DNA of 29,185 nucleotides from positions 1-29,185 of the IMG/VR virus record IMGVR_UViG_3300028840_002020; one strand, written 5' to 3'. The notes beneath the pieces are model-generated. The model was not told where the DNA came from. It did no database searches and was given only the letters and a program-made list of their open reading frames with translations. This document shows positions 1 to 6,716 of the stretch, piece by piece; the stretch's first letter is position 1; every line of letters starts with the position of its first letter. Origin of the DNA: a virus. The translations under genes were made by a program, and so were the position numbers.

Positions 1-2
1 GG

Positions 3-851
3 TTCGGGACAGGGGTCAACGACGGGGGCGCCCTCGAAGATCCGACGGTCGCGTCGAAGTTGCTCCCGCTGATCAAACAAAGCCGCGGCAAGATCGCGAA
101 GGTGATCGCGCTTGCGGGTCGGCTCAAGCGAGAGGCGGCGAACGAGCAGAGGAAGGCGCCGCGCTTCGGCGCTGGCGAGCCCGTCGACGTTACGCTCGGC
201 GACGACCTCTCCGATCTCATGCCGGTCGAATACACGAACCGCGCGGTCGAGGGTCCGCTATGGCTCGCGCGCTACGTCGACCGCGCGCTCCTCACGCGCA
301 AGCGTCGCGACGAAGAGCCGAGCAAGACCGGGCCGGTTGTCATGTGTGTTGACTGCTCGGGCTCCATGAGCGGCGATCGGTACGCGTGGGCGATGGCGAC
401 GACGCTCGCTTATTTGCAGATCGCGCGCGAGCAACGGCGCACCTTCGCGGTCGTGTTCTTCGCGTCCAGTGTGATCCGCGTCGTGCGCTTCCCCGGCTCC
501 GACAAGGTCGACCCCTCCGCGGTCGTCGATCTGCTCTCGTTCGTTCGCCCCGGTGGAGGGACGGCGTTCGCCGAGCCGCTCGACGCGGCGTACAAGATCA
601 TTCGCGAGGAGCCCGACTACAACAAAGCCGACGTGATCATGATCACCGACGGGGGATGCTACTTGACCGACGAGTGGCTCGACAACTGGAACGCGACCCG
701 CAAGCGCGACGGCGTGGGGGTCTTCTCGATCCTGATCGGGATCGGCGTAGAGGGGAGCACGAACGAGAGGTTCAGCGACGAGACCGTGAGCCTCGACGAC
801 GAGATAAGCAAGGGCGACGCCGACGCGATCCCGCTCTTCGGGAGGGTTTAG
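3..851 (+). CDS. VWA-domain protein (ViaA/CoxE-like), 5' end missing
   Basis: The frame is open from base 3, so the gene starts upstream of the window; a TTG at 60 is only an internal in-frame codon. The visible 282 residues hold a von Willebrand A fold: the MIDAS signature DCSGSMS, a later GGGTAF threonine loop and an ITDGG aspartate. These three elements together bind a divalent metal. The stretch before the VWA (basic helices, then GDDLSDLMPVEYTN) resembles the linker found in ViaA/CoxE-type proteins, which work with MoxR-family AAA+ ATPases. A MoxR partner would be expected upstream but is outside the window. The stop lies 4 bases before the Top6A-like gene, so the two are probably co-transcribed. 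The VWA call is firm; the ViaA-like assignment and any partner are inference. Confidence 0.85.
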   Translation, partial: FGTGVNDGGALEDPTVASKLLPLIKQSRGKIAKVIALAGRLKREAANEQRKAPRFGAGEPVDVTLGDDLSDLMPVEYTNRAVEGPLWLARYVDRALLTRKRRDEEPSKTGPVVMCVDCSGSMSGDRYAWAMATTLAYLQIAREQRRTFAVVFFASSVIRVVRFPGSDKVDPSAVVDLLSFVRPGGGTAFAEPLDAAYKIIREEPDYNKADVIMITDGGCYLTDEWLDNWNATRKRDGVGVFSILIGIGVEGSTNERFSDETVSLDDEISKGDADAIPLFGRV

Positions 852-855
852 AAAA

Positions 856-1740
856 ATGAAAAAACAGTTCGACGACATCAACCTTCGCGGCGACTCGTTG
901 GAGAGGATCGAGACGATCAATCTGATACTTGAAAACTACGCGCGACAGGGATTCGACCTCACTCTTCGCCAGCTTTATTACCAGCTTGTTTCGAGAGACA
1001 TTATCCCGAACAATTTGAAGTCGTATAACCGACTCGGCGACGTCGTGAACAAGGGGCGCCTCGTCGGTCTGATCGATTGGGATATGATCGTCGACCGGGG
1101 GCGCTCGACCAATTGGGGCGCGCACTGGGAGAGCCCCGCGGAGATCGTGAACGCCGCGGCGAATCAGTTCAGGATCGACAAGTGGGAGGATCAGCCCTGG
1201 CACGTCGAGGTATTCGTCGAGAAGCAAGCGCTCGAAGGCGTGCTGATCCCTACGTGCGAGCGGCTCGATGTGCGCTTCACGGCAAACAAGGGATACTCTT
1301 CGCAATCATTCATGTACCGGAAGGGCGTCGCGTTGCGCGAGAAGATAGACGAGGGGAAAGAGATCGCGATCCTCTACCTCGGGGATCATGATCCGAGTGG
1401 GCTCGACATGGATCGCGACGTGTTGGAGAGGCTCGCCGCGTTTGCCCGCGTCGAGGTTGACGACCTCACGTTCGAGCGGCTCGCCTTGACACGCGAACAG
1501 ATCAGGCAGTACACACCGCCGCCGAACCCGGCGAAGATTACGGACTCGCGCGCTGGTCGCTACATAGCGAAACACGGGCGCGTTTCATGGGAGCTTGACG
1601 CCTTGGAACCGCGCGTTCTCGCGAAGCTGGTCTCGGACGCGGTTCTCAAGTTCAGGGACGAAGACCGATGGGACGCGGCGGTCAAGCGCGAGCGCAAAAT
1701 GCGCGACGACCTCAAGGCGTTCGCGAGGGACTACCGATGA
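856..1740 (+). CDS. Topo mini-A-like protein (Spo11/Top6A family, no B subunit)
   Basis: This 294-residue protein has the two-domain plan of the type IIB topoisomerase A subunit. The N-terminal winged-helix (5Y-CAP) part carries TLRQLYYQL with a Tyr41-Tyr42 pair at the place of the catalytic tyrosine in Top6A and Spo11. The C-terminal part is a TOPRIM domain with EK at 122-123 and LGDHDPSGLD (Asp177, Asp179), matching the Top6A DxDPxG motif. It is shorter than archaeal Top6A, and no Top6B (GHKL ATPase) gene lies in the window. This fits the Topo mini-A class described in mobile elements. It should cleave DNA through a 5'-phosphotyrosyl link; whether it is a topoisomerase or a break-maker is unknown. 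ATG at 856 follows the VWA stop closely. The next gene starts inside its stop codon. Confidence 0.8.
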   Translation: MKKQFDDINLRGDSLERIETINLILENYARQGFDLTLRQLYYQLVSRDIIPNNLKSYNRLGDVVNKGRLVGLIDWDMIVDRGRSTNWGAHWESPAEIVNAAANQFRIDKWEDQPWHVEVFVEKQALEGVLIPTCERLDVRFTANKGYSSQSFMYRKGVALREKIDEGKEIAILYLGDHDPSGLDMDRDVLERLAAFARVEVDDLTFERLALTREQIRQYTPPPNPAKITDSRAGRYIAKHGRVSWELDALEPRVLAKLVSDAVLKFRDEDRWDAAVKRERKMRDDLKAFARDYR

Positions 1741-1886
1741 GCGGCGACCAGATCCGCGGCTGGCTTCTCCTCGCGCTCTTCCTGCGCGCGTATCCGTGGG
1801 GATTTTTCGAGGCGTTCGAGGCGTTGCTATTGACGGGGCTCCGTACTTTCGCCGCCCTCACAATTGCCACCTTCCCAAGAAAGTAG
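1737..1886 (+). CDS. small hydrophobic protein, probable single membrane segment
   Basis: This 49-residue ORF starts at an ATG overlapping the TGA of the Top6A-like gene (ATGA), the usual translational coupling in this window. Most of the protein is hydrophobic and aromatic (GWLLLALFLRAYPWGFF, then EALLLTGL), which suggests one or two short membrane helices. I do not recognise the family. Size and coupling suggest an accessory to the upstream gene, but no function can be read from the sequence. It could also be a chance ORF, though the overlapping start argues against that. Confidence 0.5.
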   Translation: MSGDQIRGWLLLALFLRAYPWGFFEAFEALLLTGLRTFAALTIATFPRK

Positions 1887-1897
1887 TTGGTAAATTC

Positions 1898-1926
1898 TTG
1901 CCAAGTGGTGAGCGGATCGCTAGGTT
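1898..1926 (+). promoter_or_regulatory. weak sigma70-like promoter candidate
   Basis: This lies in the 71-base gap before the Cas4-like gene. TTGCCA (1898-1903) and TAGGTT (1921-1926) are separated by exactly 17 bases, each matching 4 of 6 consensus positions. The gap is visibly richer in A/T than the flanking genes. A short CAAGAA/TTCTTG dyad also falls here. Matches this weak occur by chance, so this is only a candidate. Confidence 0.25.
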
Positions 1927-1957
1927 TGATCTCACTGGCAATCGTTCGGGGGAACGC

Positions 1958-3199
1958 ATGAAGAGAGAGAGAGTTATCACAGACACCTCGCGCGCGCGCT
2001 TCCTAGCGTGTCCGCGGCGCTACGACTTCGAGGTCGTGCGAATGCAAGAGCGCGAGAAACCCGGCTTCTCACGCTCGCGAGAGTTCGACGATTCCGCGCG
2101 CGAAATGCTCGCCGCGTTCGAGCTACTCAGGGGATGGGGGATCGAGTATCGCGAGGCGGCGATCGGCGCTTGCGGGTCGGAGTTGCTTCGGCTCGCTGGC
2201 GAAGACGAGAGGCGACGCGAGGCGATCGAGTCGGCGCTCGCGGTCGTGTTGCGCTACGCTCGAAAGCATGAAGACGATCTCCGAGGCGTTGCCACCGACG
2301 GCGACCTTCCGATCGTGGCGCATCCGGTTTCGACCCCGCTCCTCGTTCCGTGCCGCTCTTGTGGCGGGCTCGGTTGCGAATCGTGTTCCCAGTTGCGCGA
2401 GGCGGGATGGCGCCGCGCGACCCCGTGGCAATATCGAACGGTTCTCGATTCCGCGGTTTGGATCAATGGCGAGCCCTGGCTCGTCGTGAGGCGCTTCACG
2501 GGCGGCTCGGACGTCGCCGAGATTCGGGACGGTCTAGGGTATCGCTTCGACGACCTCGGGCAATTGTGGGCATTCTCGAAGCTCATAGACGCAACCCCGC
2601 GGGGGATTCTCTACGATGTGATCAGGCGCTCCGCTCCGAGCGAGCCCAAAACGATCAAGTGTCGCAAGTGCAATGGGAGCGGGACGATGGACCCGGCGAC
2701 GGGCGAAGTGTGTCCCGCGTGTGACGGGACCGGCGTCGGCGGTATCTCGAAAGCCGCGTGTGATACGGATCTCTCGACATGGTGGGAAGTCGCTCGCCGG
2801 TATCCTCACCTCGACACGGACGCGCTAAAAGACGAACACGCGGAGCAATTACAGCGAATCAGATCTCGCGGCGACTCATTCTCGTTTCGCGTTGCCCGCG
2901 CAGTCGACCCCGAAGAGATCGTCGAGTGGCGGCGCGAGGCTTACGAAGTGGCGAAAGAGATCGAGCGGTGCGAGAGATCGGGATCATGGCGGCGGAATCA
3001 CCTAGCGTGCAAGGCACCGGGGCGCCGCTGTCCGTTCCGATCGATCTGCGCGAAGCACGACGTCACGCTCTCCGATCGCCTCTCCTTTGCCACAACAGAA
3101 AACCCCGCCGCTCTCGACGCGTGGCGCCCGAGGATCGGCGTCGAGATCGGGCACAACATGATCGAAAAATTAATCTATGAACACGGAGAACCACGATGA
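1958..3199 (+). CDS. Cas4/RecB-fold (PD-(D/E)XK) protein with DnaJ-type zinc fingers
   Basis: The frame is open from 1595, but ATG 1958 with GGGGGAA just upstream is the likely start (413 aa). The N-terminus has FLACPRRYDFE (Cys18), the RecB/Cas4 opening motif. The C-terminus has Cys351, Cys358 and Cys364 in a CPFRSIC context, which with Cys18 resembles the iron-sulfur staple of Cas4/AddB nucleases. QLWAFSKL near 202-209 matches the downstream QxxxY motif. Two zinc-binding inserts follow DnaJ spacing: Cys132/135/140/143 and Cys235/238/252/255 (CxxCxGxG type). The expected D-x-K centre after LDSAVW (164-169) reads LVVRRFTG, so the catalytic Asp and Lys appear replaced. It may be a DNA-binding or end-sensing relative rather than an active nuclease. 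It sits directly upstream of the exonuclease-RecT pair. Confidence 0.7.
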   Translation: MKRERVITDTSRARFLACPRRYDFEVVRMQEREKPGFSRSREFDDSAREMLAAFELLRGWGIEYREAAIGACGSELLRLAGEDERRREAIESALAVVLRYARKHEDDLRGVATDGDLPIVAHPVSTPLLVPCRSCGGLGCESCSQLREAGWRRATPWQYRTVLDSAVWINGEPWLVVRRFTGGSDVAEIRDGLGYRFDDLGQLWAFSKLIDATPRGILYDVIRRSAPSEPKTIKCRKCNGSGTMDPATGEVCPACDGTGVGGISKAACDTDLSTWWEVARRYPHLDTDALKDEHAEQLQRIRSRGDSFSFRVARAVDPEEIVEWRREAYEVAKEIERCERSGSWRRNHLACKAPGRRCPFRSICAKHDVTLSDRLSFATTENPAALDAWRPRIGVEIGHNMIEKLIYEHGEPR

Positions 3200-3615
3200 C
3201 CGATAAGGCTTATTTGCCTAACGAATACTTCGCCGTTTTCTTGAAGAACGGGCTCCCGGCTTTCTACCGCTTGGAGTTGATCAAGATTTGCGGGAAGTAC
3301 GCCAGCGCCGACGGCGAGATCTTCTCACCCCATCGAAGCCCCCAAGGGATTTACCTCACGTTCGACGGGGAGCGGGTGCCGACCCGTAGCGACAGCTTCG
3401 GATGGTTCGGCGATTTCAACCTCGGGGGGGATCGGGCCGAACTCAGGGATCACGAGGGCCCCCTCGGAGATCCGAAACAACTCTACACCGACAAGGGCGA
3501 CGCGCTCCGCGCGTTCGTCGCGTGGTGCGAACAGGCAAAGGGAAAGATCGACGGCATGATCGCGAAGGTCTCGCCGCTAATCGAAGAGGAGCACAGCGAT
3601 GATAACGACGCGTGA
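3196..3615 (+). CDS. unknown protein between the Cas4-like and exonuclease genes
   Basis: This 139-residue soluble protein starts at an ATGA overlap with the Cas4-like gene and runs 17 bases into the exonuclease gene. I do not recognise it. The N-terminus is mixed aromatic and hydrophobic (NEYFAVFLKNGLPAFYRLELIK), the middle is rich in Gly and Asp, and the C-terminus is a helix ending in an acidic tail (IEEEHSDDNDA). No membrane segment, Cys pair or nucleotide-binding loop is visible. Tight coupling on both sides suggests a role in the recombination operon, by position only. Confidence 0.75.
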   Translation: MTDKAYLPNEYFAVFLKNGLPAFYRLELIKICGKYASADGEIFSPHRSPQGIYLTFDGERVPTRSDSFGWFGDFNLGGDRAELRDHEGPLGDPKQLYTDKGDALRAFVAWCEQAKGKIDGMIAKVSPLIEEEHSDDNDA

Positions 3616-4570
3616 GGAATGGCTCGAAGCTCGACGGAGCGGGATCGGCGGTAGCGAGTCGCCCGTCATTTTCAACGGTAGGCTTTACGGCACGACGATC
3701 ACGGATCTCTATCTTGAGAAGCGGAGGGTCGTCGAGGCTCCCGATATCTCGCATGTTCCCGACGTTCAGAGGGGGAACGCTCTCGAAGGGATCGTCGCGC
3801 AACTCTACGCCAGCGAATACGGGGTCGAGGTCGACGCCCCGATCGACGACATCGATCGGTGGAACCGTTTCTTCATTCGCAACTCCGAGCTTCCGTTCAT
3901 GTTCGCGAACGTCGACTTCGCGGTCGGCGACGTGCGAAAGGTGATCGGGGAGATCAAGTGTCCGCGCGTCCGCGGTTTCATGAAGGTCAAGAACGAGGGG
4001 CTTCACGATCACTATCTGATCCAGGGGCTTCACAATATGGCGGTCACTGGCGCGGAGAGGTGCGTCTTCGTGATCTTCTCGGCGGAGCTGTGGAAGATGC
4101 ACGTCGAGGTCGTAGAGCGCGACGAGCAAGTGATCGCGAAGATAGTCGCGGCTAACCGTGATTTTTGGGAGTGTGTCCAGAACGGAGAGCCGCCCGTCGA
4201 GCCCGCTCCCGGCGAGCGTGCGCCGATGGCGAAGAGCGACGCGCTTCCCTCCGTCGACGGAGAGGAAGTCGCGAGAGTTGACTCCGCCGATTTCGCCGCG
4301 GCGGTATCTCAGTACCTCGAAGCGGGAGACATTCTCGAAGACGTGAAGACCTTGCAATCCGAGGCAAAGGATCAGATCGTGTCTCTCATGGGCAACGCTT
4401 CGATTGCGGAAGGTGGCGGCGCCCGCGTGTATTACAAAGAGCAAGCGGGGCGCAAGACGTTCGACAAGAAAGCGCTCAAGGCTTCCCACCCCGATATCGA
4501 TCTGAGCAAGTTCGAGAAAGAGGGAAAGCCGTTCCGCGCGTTCAGAATCTACCGGACCAACAGCGAATAA
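3599..4570 (+). CDS. YqaJ-family viral exonuclease (lambda exonuclease type)
   Basis: The 323-residue product degrades the 5' strand of double-stranded DNA ends to expose 3' single strands for the annealing protein. The family motifs are complete: RRSGIGGSE at 12-20, NALEG with Glu63, NVDF with Asp106, GEIK with Glu118 and Lys120 (the D...ExK catalytic set), and QGLHNMAVTG with Gln142. After about residue 210 there is an extra helical C-terminal region ending in a basic segment; a bare YqaJ domain is near 200 residues. The ATG overlaps the preceding gene by 17 bases. The RecT gene follows after 33 bases with its own GGAGG, the standard exonuclease/annealase pairing of phages. Confidence 0.93.
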   Translation: MITTREEWLEARRSGIGGSESPVIFNGRLYGTTITDLYLEKRRVVEAPDISHVPDVQRGNALEGIVAQLYASEYGVEVDAPIDDIDRWNRFFIRNSELPFMFANVDFAVGDVRKVIGEIKCPRVRGFMKVKNEGLHDHYLIQGLHNMAVTGAERCVFVIFSAELWKMHVEVVERDEQVIAKIVAANRDFWECVQNGEPPVEPAPGERAPMAKSDALPSVDGEEVARVDSADFAAAVSQYLEAGDILEDVKTLQSEAKDQIVSLMGNASIAEGGGARVYYKEQAGRKTFDKKALKASHPDIDLSKFEKEGKPFRAFRIYRTNSE

Positions 4571-4603
4571 AGAAACCAATCCCCACAACGGAGGAAAAAT
4601 AAA

Positions 4604-5572
4604 ATGGCAAAGAACACGGGCAAGAACAACGAGAACAAGCAACAGGATCTAGCGCCAACGGGCAACGACCAGGGGTCCCCGTCGCAAGCGCTCGCGCCGC
4701 CTAGCAAGCTCGCGACGTTGCGCGACGGTTTCGCGCGAAAGCGGAGCCAGATCTCCGCGGCGCTCCCGAAGATGATCGACCCGAACCGCTTCATGCGGAT
4801 CGTAATGTCGACGCTCAAGGCGGATTCAAAACTGCTCGATTGCACCACCGAGTCGATCTTTCGCGCGGTGCTGGCGTCCGCTCAAGTCGGTCTCGAACCC
4901 GACCCCGTGCTCGGTCACGCGTACCTGATCCCGTTCTGGAACTCGCGGGCGCGTTCGCTCGAAGCGTCGTTCCTGATCGGATACAAAGGGCTCATCGAAC
5001 TCGCGCGTCGCTCGGGACAGGTGATATCGATCAGCGCTCAAGTCGTCTACTCTGGCGACGTGTTCGAGTTCGAGTATGGGCTCGACGAGGATCGGTTCAT
5101 TCACAAGCCCGCCCTCGGTATCGAGGACAGGGGGGAGCCGATCGCGGTATGGGCGAAAGCCGCACTCAAGGACGGCGGGCGCGCGTTCGAGGTAATGAGC
5201 GTTTCCGACGTCAACAAGATCCGCGACATGGGGAACGCGAAGAACTCGAAGGGCGATATCGTCGGACCGTGGCGCGACCACTGGGATGAGATGGCGAGGA
5301 AGACCGCGGTTCGCAAGCTCGCGAAGTATCTCCCGCTCTCCTCGGAGTTCCAACGCGCCGCGGCTCTCGACGAGGCGATCGAACTCGGACACGCTACCGA
5401 GTCGTTGTTCCCCGAGATCGACGGCGAAGTGATCGACGGAGAGGCGGAGCCGACCGGCACCGCTTCCAAACTGGACAACTTGCGGAGCCGCGCCGACAAG
5501 GTCAAGGAAGGCTCTCAGGCTACCGAGGGCGGCGAGGGAGCCGAGGACAAGGGAAACCCCGAAGATAAGTAG
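4604..5572 (+). CDS. recT: RecT-family single-strand annealing protein
   Basis: The 322-residue product anneals complementary single strands made by the adjacent exonuclease. The RecT core is clear: LPKMIDPNRFMRIVMSTL, then LLDCTTESIFRAVLASAQVG, LEPDPVLGHAYLIPF, the conserved FLIGYKGLIELARRSG, and late in the domain GPWRDHWDEMARKTAVRK followed by RKLAKYLPLS. The first about 35 residues are a polar, low-complexity leader (many Asn, Gln, Lys). The last about 60 are acidic and Gly-rich, probably disordered, as in other RecT tails that contact SSB or the nuclease. GGAGG sits 12 bases before the ATG. Length is slightly above the usual 260-300 because of both tails. Confidence 0.95.
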   Translation: MAKNTGKNNENKQQDLAPTGNDQGSPSQALAPPSKLATLRDGFARKRSQISAALPKMIDPNRFMRIVMSTLKADSKLLDCTTESIFRAVLASAQVGLEPDPVLGHAYLIPFWNSRARSLEASFLIGYKGLIELARRSGQVISISAQVVYSGDVFEFEYGLDEDRFIHKPALGIEDRGEPIAVWAKAALKDGGRAFEVMSVSDVNKIRDMGNAKNSKGDIVGPWRDHWDEMARKTAVRKLAKYLPLSSEFQRAAALDEAIELGHATESLFPEIDGEVIDGEAEPTGTASKLDNLRSRADKVKEGSQATEGGEGAEDKGNPEDK

Positions 5573-5588
5573 AACGGCGACGAGAGAG

Positions 5589-5622
5589 GCTCTCAGGCGC
5601 GCTCACGGGCATGTCTGAGGGC
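5589..5622 (+). other. hairpin in the recT-initiator gap
   Basis: GCTCTCAG (5589-5596) pairs with CTGAGGGC (5615-5622) with one G-T pair, giving an 8-bp stem over an 18-base loop. The same GGCTCTCAGGC string also occurs 78 bases upstream at 5510-5520, inside the end of recT. There is no T-run, so this is not a classical terminator. It could be an mRNA structure before the initiator gene or a protein site. Confidence 0.3.
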
Positions 5623-5642
5623 TTCCCTCCGCGGGGTGACCC

Positions 5643-6716
5643 ATGAAGACGAATTCCACTGGTAGAATTTACAGGCCGGTCGAGTGCTTTCTGTGGAGAG
5701 ATCCGCGGTTTGCTTCTCTCTCGGTAGATTCAAAAATCTTGTGGCTCTACTTGTTGACCTCGCCGCACTCGCTCCCGATCCCCGGCTGGATCACGGCGAC
5801 CCGTATCGACATTGTGCTCGACCTTGGATGGTGGAGCGAGGACGATCCCGACGCTCTCCCCGACGCTCTCTCTCGTTTCGTGGCGGCGTTCGAACCCATT
5901 GTCGAAATGGGATGGGCCCGAGAGGATCGATCGGCGCGTGTCGTCATGTTGCCGAAAGCGGTTCGGCGCCGACTTCCGATCTCAAGCAAGAACGTGATCG
6001 GCTGGTTCAACTCTATTCGCGAGATCCCGAAAACGGATCTTATGTCTGTTTGGGCGGTCGAGGCGCTCCGCATTTTGCGTCAAGAGTTTGGGTCTAACGA
6101 TCCCCGCGTTGCCACTTTCAAGTCAAAGTTTGCGGAGGCGCTACGAGTCGAAGAGGGCCCCGAGAACAATGTTCCGAACAATGATGGCAACAATGATCGG
6201 ACAATGAACCCAACATTGCACGAACAAGGGAAAGGGAAAGGGAAAGGGAAAGATCGGTGCGTGCGCCCGCGACATACAAGCGATGATCGATCAACGTCTT
6301 CGTTGTTGGGCGAAGAACGTGTTCAGGAATTTGGGGATCGCGAGAAAGGAACAAGCGCAATTGCCACTTCCCTTTTGAGTGAAGGGGAGAGGGAGATCCT
6401 CGCTTTGCTCGAACGACAGTTTGGTGATCGCCTAGCAGACATGAAGACCAAGGCGATCGCCGACCTAGTGAGAGACCTCAACGATCCGGTTGCCTATCCC
6501 GGCGTCAATCCTCTTGAGCAGATCTCGAAGGCGGGATCATGGGAGAGGGGACAGCGCCAGAAAAAAACCGCGGCGGGACTTGGACGCTTTCTTCGAGGGT
6601 GGCTCGGGCGTGCGAGCGGAGGGGCGCGACAGGATCAAAAGACAAATACAAAAAGCGGAGGCGATCCGAATTACAAGTCGCCGTCGCTTCGACCACTATC
6701 GGAGAATCAAGATTGA
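5643..6716 (+). CDS. putative phage replication initiator / helicase loader
   Basis: The 357-residue product starts with RIYRPVECFLWRDPRFASLS and continues SKILWLYLLTSP. This resembles the winged-helix start of phage replisome organizers and DnaD-like initiators. The middle (about 172-200) is a low-complexity Asn-rich linker encoded by phased CAATG repeats and a GGGAAA tract. The C-terminal half has LLSEGEREILALLERQFG and then a basic Gly/Arg/Lys-rich tail. The gene ends inside the start of the DnaB gene (TTGA overlap), the order seen in phages where the initiator recruits the helicase. Binding sites placed inside the initiator gene, as in lambda O, would make the gene its own origin. The family call rests on the N-terminal pattern and context and is moderate. 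Confidence 0.65.
   Translation: MKTNSTGRIYRPVECFLWRDPRFASLSVDSKILWLYLLTSPHSLPIPGWITATRIDIVLDLGWWSEDDPDALPDALSRFVAAFEPIVEMGWAREDRSARVVMLPKAVRRRLPISSKNVIGWFNSIREIPKTDLMSVWAVEALRILRQEFGSNDPRVATFKSKFAEALRVEEGPENNVPNNDGNNDRTMNPTLHEQGKGKGKGKDRCVRPRHTSDDRSTSSLLGEERVQEFGDREKGTSAIATSLLSEGEREILALLERQFGDRLADMKTKAIADLVRDLNDPVAYPGVNPLEQISKAGSWERGQRQKKTAAGLGRFLRGWLGRASGGARQDQKTNTKSGGDPNYKSPSLRPLSENQD
6166..6218. repeat. phased CAATG repeats, iteron-like (cluster A)
   Basis: CAATG occurs at 6167, 6179, 6191 and 6202, spaced 12, 12 and 11 bases, followed by an inverted copy CATTG at 6214-6218. Units read ACAATGTTCCGA, ACAATGATGGCA and ACAATGATCGG. They lie in the linker part of the initiator gene, where they encode an Asn-rich run. 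Nearly the same units with the same spacing recur in non-coding DNA at 22784-22835, so the DNA word rather than the peptide seems to be conserved. An origin with initiator-binding iterons is the leading reading. Confidence 0.65.
6226..6253 (+). repeat. homopurine GGGAAA tandem repeat
   Basis: Four GGGAAA units (6228-6251) form an uninterrupted 28-base purine run, 7 bases after the CAATG cluster. In the protein this is a short Gly-Lys repeat. Mirror-symmetric purine tracts can unwind or form triplex DNA, so it could serve as the melting element beside the iterons. Simple slippage of a linker is the alternative. Confidence 0.7.

Noticed and set aside
1595-1957. Upstream extension of the Cas4-like protein to 1595
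   Set aside because: The extra residues are the out-of-frame shadow of the Top6A-like gene and an Arg/Ser-rich stretch; ATG 1958 has its own ribosome site and is followed by the family's opening motif.
3443-4642. Long open frame on the - strand (399 codons) opposite the exonuclease gene
   Set aside because: It is antisense to a gene with clear YqaJ motifs and reads as Arg/Leu/Asp-rich shadow sequence; few stops are expected in this GC-rich DNA.
6539-6712. Upstream extension of the helicase to 6539
   Set aside because: The added 58 residues are Lys/Arg-rich and overlap the initiator gene; the TTGA junction at 6713 with GGAGA is typical here and gives a normal-length DnaB.
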